In this document: one piece after another, positions 1 to 6,087 of the stretch
Numbering within the stretch: position 1 is the first letter of the stretch
Layout: the number at the start of each line of letters is the position of its first letter
DNA from: JBDSLU01 sp039916225
Lineage (GTDB): Bacteria; Acidobacteriota; Vicinamibacteria; Vicinamibacterales; Vicinamibacteraceae
Reading direction: 5' to 3'
Length of the DNA stretch: 6,087 nucleotides
NCBI GenBank assembly: GCA_039916225.1
Contig: JBDSLU010000128.1
Location: 1 to 6,087, forward strand
Position numbers and translations under genes: made by a program
Notes under the pieces: model-generated
What the model was told of the DNA's origin: nothing
The model's input: only the letters and a program-made list of their open reading frames with translations
Database searches by the model: none

Positions 1-1741
<1,741 letters not shown>

Positions 1742-1892
1742 GCGACCCAGGGAGGCAACAGTCGTGCCCGGAACGGATCGACATCGGGTGCGGCTCGAGC
1801 CAGCCGGCGGCGGCGCCACCCGGCCTCGGGTGCGGGAAGTTTCGCGGGGCGTGGGGCTTATTCCCGCTGCAGCGATGGCTCGAGCCGGGCTC
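1742..1892 (-). promoter_or_regulatory. Repeat-bearing leader between uspA-type gene and nifJ
   Basis: This 151-bp non-coding gap precedes nifJ. The perfect 10-bp palindrome GGCTCGAGCC occurs twice, at 1792-1801 and 1877-1886, with starts 85 bp apart. TCGGGTGCGG occurs twice on the plus strand, at 1784-1793 and 1826-1835, with starts 42 bp apart. The second copy overlaps a 6-bp stem with a 4-nt loop (CACCCG at 1817-1822, CGGGTG at 1827-1832). No T-run follows the stem on the minus strand, so it is not a typical intrinsic terminator. I see no convincing -35/-10 pair. The repeats could be operators or RNA structure for nifJ, or chance in GC-rich DNA. Confidence 0.35.
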
Positions 1893-2807
1893 TCAAGGCG
1901 TCAGCGGCGCATGGACGACGAGGACGGGGCATTCGGCGTCCCGAACGATCTGTTGTGTGGTCGAGCCGAACAGCGCCCGTCCCACGGCGCCCCGTCCGTG
2001 GGCGCCCACGACGATGAGATCGCTGCTCTTCTCCGCGGCCATCCGCAGGATCTCGCGATAGGGGCGCCCGAGGGCCACGACCTGGTCGATCGCGCACGGC
2101 TCGGGCCCGGTGGCAGACGCCACGAGGGCTCGCAGTCGGGCGGCGGCGTCGGCGGCGAGGTGCGTTCGGTAGGGCGCGACGGCGAAGTCCGGATGCGCGA
2201 GCACAGGCTCCTCGGCGAGCCATTCGAGGACCGTCACGACGGTCACCGCGCCGCCCGTCCCGGCCCCCAGTTCGAGGGCGAAGCCCAGGGCCTGCTCGGA
2301 GGCGTCCGAGAAGTCGACGGCACAGAGAAGACGCCGGAACGGCGTGCCACCGGCGGGGACGGCCGGAGCATGTGGCGGAACCGTCAGCACGGGACACGGG
2401 GCCCGGCGCAGAACCTTCCCGGCGATCGAACCGCTCAACAGGCGCTCGAAACCGCTGCGGCCGTGTGTGCCCATGACGATCAGATCGGCGGCCAGCACCA
2501 CGGCCTGGTCGACGATGACCCGGGACGGGTCGCCGGTCTGGACCACGACCTCGGCGTCGAGTCCCCCCAGCGCCTCCTCGGTGAACGCGCGCACGGCGTC
2601 GGTGACATCGTCGATCGACGGCAGGAGCATGGGCATCGACGATCCGGCCTGGCGTGACTGGACGACGATCGGGTCGAAGGGCGGCACCACGTGCAGAACG
2701 GTCAGCGCTGCCCCGAATCGACGGGCAACCGCTGCGGCGTGGCTCAGCGACGGACGCGAGGCCTCGCTGAGATCGGTCGGACACAACACCTGCGTGAACG
2801 TCACCAT
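1893..2807 (-). CDS. Tandem-domain universal stress protein (UspA family)
   Basis: This is a 304-residue cytoplasmic protein with two UspA domains, about residues 4-144 and 156-300, which fold together like a USP dimer. Each domain opens with the strand carrying the nucleotide-contacting Asp: VLCPTDLSEAS (Asp12) and LLCAVDFSDAS (Asp165). Each ends with the ATP-binding signature G-2x-G-9x-G-S: Gly113, Gly116, Gly126 and Ser127 in the first, and Gly268, Gly271, Gly281 and Ser282 in the second. Both halves should therefore belong to the ATP-binding class. No membrane segment or signal peptide is seen. Family members support survival in growth arrest, hypoxia or other stress, often through ATP-dependent partner interactions; the specific target cannot be read here. 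The ATG at 2807-2805 has a good ribosome site, and the stop is TGA at 1895-1893. The gene lies between marR and nifJ on the same strand, with gaps of 162 and 151 bp, so co-transcription is possible but not shown. The family call is firm. Confidence 0.95.
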   Translation of the reverse strand: MVTFTQVLCPTDLSEASRPSLSHAAAVARRFGAALTVLHVVPPFDPIVVQSRQAGSSMPMLLPSIDDVTDAVRAFTEEALGGLDAEVVVQTGDPSRVIVDQAVVLAADLIVMGTHGRSGFERLLSGSIAGKVLRRAPCPVLTVPPHAPAVPAGGTPFRRLLCAVDFSDASEQALGFALELGAGTGGAVTVVTVLEWLAEEPVLAHPDFAVAPYRTHLAADAAARLRALVASATGPEPCAIDQVVALGRPYREILRMAAEKSSDLIVVGAHGRGAVGRALFGSTTQQIVRDAECPVLVVHAPLTP

Positions 2808-2811
2808 GGAG

Positions 2812-2817
2812 CACCTC
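2812..2817 (-). promoter_or_regulatory. Ribosome binding site of the universal stress protein gene
   Basis: On the minus strand GAGGTG lies four bases before the ATG at 2807 (AGAGGTGCTCCATG). It is the only clear Shine-Dalgarno in front of the complete genes here: neither marR nor lon has one, which contrasts this translated leader with theirs. Confidence 0.7.
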
Positions 2818-2915
2818 TGTCAGTGGTTGTCTGGCTACTGGCTTGCACGAGCCGTTCCGTCCGCTCCCGCACGCTGCCTTCCAGGTGAACACGGCCGACG
2901 ACGGCTGGCGGAGAA

Positions 2916-2952
2916 CGGGCGATATCCCACGCTCGGCGGGGGATATTGCCCG
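2916..2952. repeat. 13-bp inverted repeat between marR and the stress-protein gene
   Basis: CGGGCGATATCCC (2916-2928) and GGGATATTGCCCG (2940-2952) form a 13-bp stem around an 11-nt loop, with one non-Watson-Crick position (2921/2947). That position is a G-U wobble in plus-strand RNA and an A-C mismatch in minus-strand RNA. The repeat begins 17 bases after the marR stop and ends about 110 bases before the stress-protein ATG. It may be a marR terminator, although no T-run follows on the minus strand, or a protein-binding site upstream of the stress gene. Each arm (GGG, six bases, CCC) is itself partly palindromic, which would fit two adjacent dimer sites. A smaller 5-bp pair, GCCCT (2953-2957) and AGGGC (2966-2970), abuts it. 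The rest of the 2808-2969 gap shows no convincing promoter hexamers. Confidence 0.5.
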
Positions 2953-2969
2953 GCCCTCGCCTCTCAGGG

Positions 2970-3392
2970 CTATTCGAGCAGGCGGGCCAGGATCCGCACC
3001 AACGTCTGCTGTTCGCGGACGCTGAGCCGCTCGAGCCCTTCGGGAGGCGCGGCCATGCGCTCCATGAAGGCGGCACGCAGGCGCGCGCCCTTCGGCGTCA
3101 GCTCGATCACCCTCACGCGCCGATCCTCTTCGGAGGCGGCGCGCCGCACCAGTCCCTTCGACTCCAGGCGATCGACCAGCCCGGTGACGTTCGAGGCGTC
3201 ACAGCACAGGCCATCGGCCAGGTGGCGCATCGGGATCGGCTTGTCCGGTTCGAGCAGCCGCAGCACATGACACTGCGCCGGCGAGAGCTCCAGCTCCGCG
3301 GCGAGCGGCGAGACTTGCGTGTTCTGGGTGAAGGAGAACTTGACGAGCAGCTGCCAGGCGTCGCAGGCGTGAGGATTGGGACGCTTGGCCAT
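2970..3392 (-). CDS. MarR-family winged-helix transcriptional regulator
   Basis: This is a 140-residue protein, the usual MarR length. These proteins bind palindromic operators as dimers and release them on ligand binding or cysteine oxidation. The helical dimer region is split between residues 8-35 and 105-140. The helix-turn-helix runs from MRHLADGL (55-62) into the recognition helix DASNVTGLVDRLESKG (65-80). The wing carries the family signature as LVRRAASEEDRRVRVIELTP (81-100), with Asp90-Arg91-Arg92. Cysteines occur at 10, 41, 63 and 64, and the last two are adjacent just before the recognition helix. The ATG at 3392-3390 is the only plausible start, because an in-frame TGA (3419-3417) lies nine codons upstream with no ATG, GTG or TTG between them. 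No Shine-Dalgarno precedes it. The gene is divergent from lon across 93 bp, so self-regulation and control of lon are natural expectations. The ligand is not deducible from sequence. Confidence 0.92.
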   Translation of the reverse strand: MAKRPNPHACDAWQLLVKFSFTQNTQVSPLAAELELSPAQCHVLRLLEPDKPIPMRHLADGLCCDASNVTGLVDRLESKGLVRRAASEEDRRVRVIELTPKGARLRAAFMERMAAPPEGLERLSVREQQTLVRILARLLE

Positions 3393-3404
3393 GACTGGAC
3401 GTTT

Positions 3405-3433
3405 AGTGTCGCCGACTCAGGGCCGGCCGTCAA
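3405..3433 (-). promoter_or_regulatory. Candidate marR promoter
   Basis: On the minus strand TTGACG (3433-3428) and GACACT (3410-3405) are separated by 17 bp. The -35 matches TTGACA at five of six positions; the -10 is weak, at three of six. The predicted start, near 3398, would leave only about six bases before the marR ATG, in keeping with the missing Shine-Dalgarno. The -35 overlaps the small palindrome TCAAGTTGA (3430-3438). Confidence 0.35.
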
Positions 3434-3470
3434 GTTGATCTGCTCTATATTTGACATCATCAACTATTGA
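3430..3470. promoter_or_regulatory. Probable MarR operator region (TTGA/TCAA cluster)
   Basis: Within 41 bp there are five TTGA or TCAA tetramers: TCAA at 3430 and 3460, TTGA at 3435, 3451 and 3467. The three TTGA copies start exactly 16 bp apart. They combine into three inverted repeats: TCAA-G-TTGA (3430-3438), TTGA-N5-TCAA (3451-3463), and a perfect 7-bp pair AGTTGAT (3433-3439) with ATCAACT (3459-3465). MarR-type dimers commonly bind short AT-containing palindromes in the gap between their own gene and a divergent target. These elements overlap the candidate -35 boxes of both marR and lon. The assignment to this MarR protein is inference from position and symmetry. Confidence 0.55.
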
Positions 3471-3479
3471 GCGTATGGT
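3451..3479 (+). promoter_or_regulatory. lon promoter, predicted to give a leaderless transcript
   Basis: A perfect -35 TTGACA (3451-3456) is followed after exactly 17 bp by TATGGT (3474-3479), four of six to TATAAT. A start seven bases after the -10 falls at 3486, the A of the lon ATG. No Shine-Dalgarno is present between the -10 and the ATG, which supports leaderless translation, common in actinobacteria. The -35 lies inside the TTGA-N5-TCAA palindrome, so a bound repressor would block it. Confidence 0.6.
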
Positions 3480-3485
3480 CGGTTC

Positions 3486-5786
3486 ATGGCTGCCCTTCCC
3501 CTGGTTCCGCTCGACGACGCCGTGGTCTTCCCCGGCATGCCCGTCACGTTGCCGGTCTCGTCTGGCCCGGCCCTTTCCACCCGCGACACGCGGGTGCTGC
3601 TGATCCCGCGTCGCGGGTTGGGCTACGCCCGTGTCGGCGTGGTCGCCGAGGTCACCAAGCGCCACAGCATCCGTGGCACCGACGTGATCACGCTCGACGC
3701 CCTGCACCGCGGCGTCCCCGGCATCGCCCACGGCGACCAGGACGGCGTGCTCCGCGTCGAGGTCGACGAGCATCCCGACGCCGCACCGCCGCGTGAGCTG
3801 ACCGCCGATCTCGAGCGCGAGTACCGCGCCGTGGTCGAGGAGATCCTCGAGCTGCGCGGCGACGACGGCCGCATCAGCGCCTTCGTCCGCTCCATCACCG
3901 AGCCGGGCGCGCTGGCCGACACGGCCGGCTATTCGCCCGATCTGAACAGCGCCCAGAAGCTCGAGCTGCTCGAGGAGCTGGACATCGTGCGGCGCCTGTC
4001 GCTGTCGCTGACCTTCCAGCGCGAGCGGCTGGCCGAGCTGCAGGTGCGCAAGCGCATCCGCGACGACGTCGAGAACGGCGCCCAGAAGCAGCAGCGCGAC
4101 TACTTCCTGCGCAAGCAGATGGACGCCATCCGCAAGGAGCTGGGCGAGAACGAAGCGTCGGTCGCCGAGGACTACCGCAAGAAAATCGCGGACGCCGGGA
4201 TGACCGAGGTCGCGCAGCAGCAGGCCGAGCGCGAGCTCTCCCGCTTCGAGCGGCTGGGCGATCAGAGCGCCGAGGCGTCGGTGATCCGCACCTATCTGGA
4301 CTGGCTGCTGGCGGTGCCGTGGTCGAAGCGGTCGGACGACGTCATCGATCCGCAGAAGGCCCGTGAGGTGCTCGACGCCGATCACTCCGGCCTCGACGAC
4401 GTGAAGACGCGCATCACCGAGTACCTGGCGGTGCGCAAGCTGCGCAAGGATCGCGGCCTGACCGACGACACGCGCTCGGGCGCGATCCTGACCCTGGTCG
4501 GTCCCCCGGGCACCGGCAAGACGTCGATCGGCGAGTCCATCGCCAAGGCGACCGGCCGCAAGTTCGTGCGGATGTCGCTCGGCGGCGTGCGCGACGAATC
4601 GGAGATCCGCGGCCACCGGCGCACCTACATCGGCGCGCTGCCCGGACGGCTGGTCCGCGCCCTGCGGGACGCCGGGACGATGAACCCGGTGATCCTGCTC
4701 GACGAGGTGGACAAGCTGGGACACGACTGGCGCGGCGATCCGTCGTCGGCGCTGCTCGAGGTCCTCGATCCGGCGCAGAACCACAACTTCCAGGATCACT
4801 ACCTGGACGTGCCGCTCGACCTGTCGCACGTGATGTTCATCGCCACCGCCAACGTGGCCGACAACATCCCGGGGCCCCTGCTCGATCGCATGGAAGTGAT
4901 CCGCTTCGACGGCTACACGACCGCCGAGAAGGTGCACATCGCGCGCGGCTATCTGTGGCCGCGCCAGGTCGAGCGGAACGGCCTGGTGCCCGAGGACGTG
5001 ACCATCGAGGATGCCCTGCTGCGGCAGGTCGTCGCCGACTACACGCGTGAGGCCGGTGTCCGGCAGCTCGAACGCGAGCTGGGCAAGGTGCTGCGCAAGA
5101 CCGCGACGCGGGTCGCGCTCGGCGACGAGTCGAAGCCGATCGTGCTCGACCAGGCGGCGGTGAAGAAGGCGCTCGGCCGGCCGAAGTTCGAGCAGGAAGC
5201 GGCGGCGCGGACGGCCGTCCCTGGCGTCGCGACCGGTCTGGCGGTCACCGGCACCGGCGGCGACGTGCTCTTCATCGAGGGCGCGGCGATGGCTGGCAAG
5301 GGCGGCGGCCTGGTGCTGACCGGGCAGCTCGGCGACGTGATGAAGGAATCGGCGCGCATCGCGCTGACCTACGTCCGCAGCCACGCGGTGGAGCTCGGCA
5401 TCGACCAGATCGCCTTCGCCGAGCGCGAGTTCCACGTCCACGTGCCGGCCGGCGCCATCCCGAAGGACGGGCCGAGCGCGGGCATCACGATGGTGACGGC
5501 GCTGGTGTCGCTGCTCACCGGGCGGACGGTGAAGAGCACCGTCGGGATGACCGGCGAGGTCACGCTGCAGGGACGGGTGCTGCCGATCGGCGGCCTCAAG
5601 CAGAAGGTGCTCGCCGCACACGCGGCCGGACTCACCGAGGTGATCCTGCCGGCCCGGAACGCGCCGGATCTGGACGACGTGCCGGTCGAAGTCCGCGACC
5701 AGATGACGTTCCACCCGGTGTCGTCGGTGGACGAGGTACTGGCGCTGGCGCTGGACGAACCGCAGGCCGCGGCAATGGTCGCCTGA
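3486..5786 (+). CDS. lon: ATP-dependent Lon protease (Lon A type)
   Basis: This is a complete 766-residue Lon, near the usual 770-800. It is a cytoplasmic hexameric AAA+ serine protease that degrades misfolded and selected regulatory proteins. The N-terminal substrate domain (about 4-190) starts with LPLVPLDDAVVFPGM and is followed by a helical linker (about 190-320) containing FLRKQMDAIRKELGE. The ATPase carries Walker A GPPGTGKT (339-346, Lys345), pore-loop Tyr381-Ile382, Walker B ILLDE (403-407, Asp406-Glu407), sensor-1 Asn456, arginine finger Arg468 (LLDRME) and sensor-2 Arg526 (GVRQLER). The protease domain (about 575-760) has catalytic Ser664 in PKDGPSAG and Lys707 in GGLKQK, 43 residues apart as in E. 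coli Lon (Ser679 and Lys722). All key residues are intact. The ATG at 3486 is forced by an in-frame TGA at 3468-3470, with no other start between. There is no Shine-Dalgarno. It diverges from marR and ends 19 bases before a strong hairpin. No membrane segment is seen, which argues against archaeal-type LonB. Confidence 0.98.
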   Translation: MAALPLVPLDDAVVFPGMPVTLPVSSGPALSTRDTRVLLIPRRGLGYARVGVVAEVTKRHSIRGTDVITLDALHRGVPGIAHGDQDGVLRVEVDEHPDAAPPRELTADLEREYRAVVEEILELRGDDGRISAFVRSITEPGALADTAGYSPDLNSAQKLELLEELDIVRRLSLSLTFQRERLAELQVRKRIRDDVENGAQKQQRDYFLRKQMDAIRKELGENEASVAEDYRKKIADAGMTEVAQQQAERELSRFERLGDQSAEASVIRTYLDWLLAVPWSKRSDDVIDPQKAREVLDADHSGLDDVKTRITEYLAVRKLRKDRGLTDDTRSGAILTLVGPPGTGKTSIGESIAKATGRKFVRMSLGGVRDESEIRGHRRTYIGALPGRLVRALRDAGTMNPVILLDEVDKLGHDWRGDPSSALLEVLDPAQNHNFQDHYLDVPLDLSHVMFIATANVADNIPGPLLDRMEVIRFDGYTTAEKVHIARGYLWPRQVERNGLVPEDVTIEDALLRQVVADYTREAGVRQLERELGKVLRKTATRVALGDESKPIVLDQAAVKKALGRPKFEQEAAARTAVPGVATGLAVTGTGGDVLFIEGAAMAGKGGGLVLTGQLGDVMKESARIALTYVRSHAVELGIDQIAFAEREFHVHVPAGAIPKDGPSAGITMVTALVSLLTGRTVKSTVGMTGEVTLQGRVLPIGGLKQKVLAAHAAGLTEVILPARNAPDLDDVPVEVRDQMTFHPVSSVDEVLALALDEPQAAAMVA

Positions 5787-5805
5787 CCGTCGCCGGGCGG
5801 AACGA

Positions 5806-5833
5806 CGAAGGGGGTGCCTCGGCACCCCCTTCG
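5806..5833. terminator. Hairpin terminator shared by convergent lon and the right-edge gene
   Basis: CGAAGGGGGTGCC (5806-5818) and GGCACCCCCTTCG (5821-5833) form a perfect 13-bp inverted repeat separated by two bases; sterically this would be a 12-bp stem with loop CTCG. It begins 19 bases after the lon stop and lies 29 bases beyond the stop of the opposing gene, so it can act on both transcripts. No T-run follows on either strand, as is frequent for terminators in GC-rich actinobacteria. Confidence 0.8.
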
Positions 5834-5862
5834 CGCGTACGCAAGCCGCGTTGCCGCTCGCG

Positions 5863-6087
5863 CTACTCGAAGCGCTGTCCCACCGCCGTCGAGCAGCCCG
5901 TTCGATAGAGCGTCCCGTCGGCCTTGTAGAGCTGATTGGTCCCTGCCGACATCTCGTGATCGGCGTCCACGAGCTGCACGGTGTGGCTGACCACCGACCA
6001 GCCGGTGAAGAATCCCGGCGTGATCGCCTTGGTGGGATCGAACGTCGGGGTGCCCGGCAGGTTGGCCGCCGTATCGAAGGTGATCAG
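5863..6087 (-). CDS. Unidentified protein, C-terminal 74 residues only
   Basis: An open frame enters from the right edge on the minus strand and ends at TAG (5865-5863). It codes LITFDTAANLPGTPTFDPTK, followed by a segment with ITPGFFTGWSVVSHTVQLVD and ending in TGCSTAVGQRFE. The composition is rich in Thr, Val, Gly and aromatic residues with alternating hydrophobics, suggesting beta strands. I recognise no family motif, and the N-terminus, including any signal peptide, lies outside the window. Support for coding comes from reading through to the edge without a stop, from sensible amino-acid composition, and from the position of the stop just before a bidirectional hairpin. There is one cysteine (residue 65 of the visible part). 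A beta-barrel or secreted protein is possible, but function is unknown. Confidence 0.7.
   Translation of the reverse strand: MITFDTAANLPGTPTFDPTKAITPGFFTGWSVVSHTVQLVDADHEMSAGTNQLYKADGTLYRTGCSTAVGQRFE

Noticed and set aside
1817..1832. Small CACCCG/CGGGTG hairpin as a terminator after the stress-protein gene
   Set aside because: The stem is only 6 bp with no T-run, and it lies about 60 bases past the stop. It is kept only as part of the repeat-bearing leader.
1858..2892. Alternative minus-strand frame of about 344 codons over the stress-protein gene, and a plus-strand frame at 1662-2657
   Set aside because: Both are Arg/Gly/Pro-rich shadows of the tandem UspA frame, which has two intact ATP-binding motifs and its own ribosome site.
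3451..3463. FNR/DNR-type box (TTGAT-N4-ATCAA) in the marR-lon gap, suggested by the nearby PFOR
   Set aside because: The sequence is TTGAC-N3-ATCAA: the spacing is one base short and the fifth base differs. The other TTGAT/ATCAA pair has its arms too far apart, so an FNR site is not supported.
3475..3477. Earlier ATG at 3475 as a lon start
   Set aside because: It is out of frame with Lon and lies inside the proposed -10 hexamer; the Lon frame has a TGA at 3468 and its first start codon at 3486.
3393..3485. HAIR (HspR) or CIRCE (HrcA) heat-shock operator upstream of lon
   Set aside because: No CTTGAGT-N7-ACTCAAG or TTAGCACTC-N9-GAGTGCTAA pattern, nor a near match, is present.
3417..5825. A very long minus-strand open frame (about 800 codons) opposite lon
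   Set aside because: It is antisense to an unmistakable Lon with every catalytic motif. The predicted protein is a low-complexity run of Arg, His, Asp, Val and Leu, typical of the mirror frame of a GC3-rich gene, and it runs through the terminator hairpin.

Overview
The window is GC-rich bacterial DNA, roughly two thirds G+C by eye, densely coded with a strong bias for G or C at third codon positions. The Lon protease reads most like actinobacterial Lon: for example PGVATGLAVTG near residues 579-589, and the shared wording around the Walker A and GGVRDESEIRGHRRT segments. A high-GC actinobacterial-type host, perhaps an uncultured or deep-branching lineage, is therefore my best guess. This is inference from recalled family sequences, not from a search.

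Layout. Three genes lie on the minus strand in the left half. In transcription order they are a MarR-family repressor (3392-2970), a tandem-domain universal stress protein (2807-1893), and the first 580 codons of pyruvate:ferredoxin oxidoreductase NifJ (1741-1, cut by the window edge). A complete ATP-dependent Lon protease gene (3486-5786) runs divergently from marR on the plus strand. At the right edge is the C-terminal tail of an unidentified minus-strand gene (6087-5863), convergent with lon. A perfect 13-bp hairpin (5806-5833) separates these two stop codons and probably serves as a shared terminator.

The non-coding DNA is limited to four short gaps. The 93-bp marR-lon gap holds a good sigma70-type promoter for lon, whose predicted start falls on the A of the lon ATG, so a leaderless mRNA is likely. 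It also holds a cluster of TTGA/TCAA elements that looks like a MarR operator covering both promoters. The 162-bp marR-uspA gap carries a long inverted repeat. The 151-bp uspA-nifJ gap carries two repeated motifs and a small hairpin. No tRNA, rRNA, CRISPR array, insertion sequence or riboswitch was recognised.

How the genes may work together. PFOR supports low-potential or anaerobic carbon metabolism, the stress protein is an ATP-binding USP of the kind often induced under hypoxia or energy stress, and Lon clears damaged proteins. The MarR regulator sits where it could control lon and itself. A stress and redox neighbourhood is a reasonable reading, but the regulatory links are inferred. No clearly new multi-gene system is visible; the individual genes are ordinary and the interest lies in the intergenic signals.
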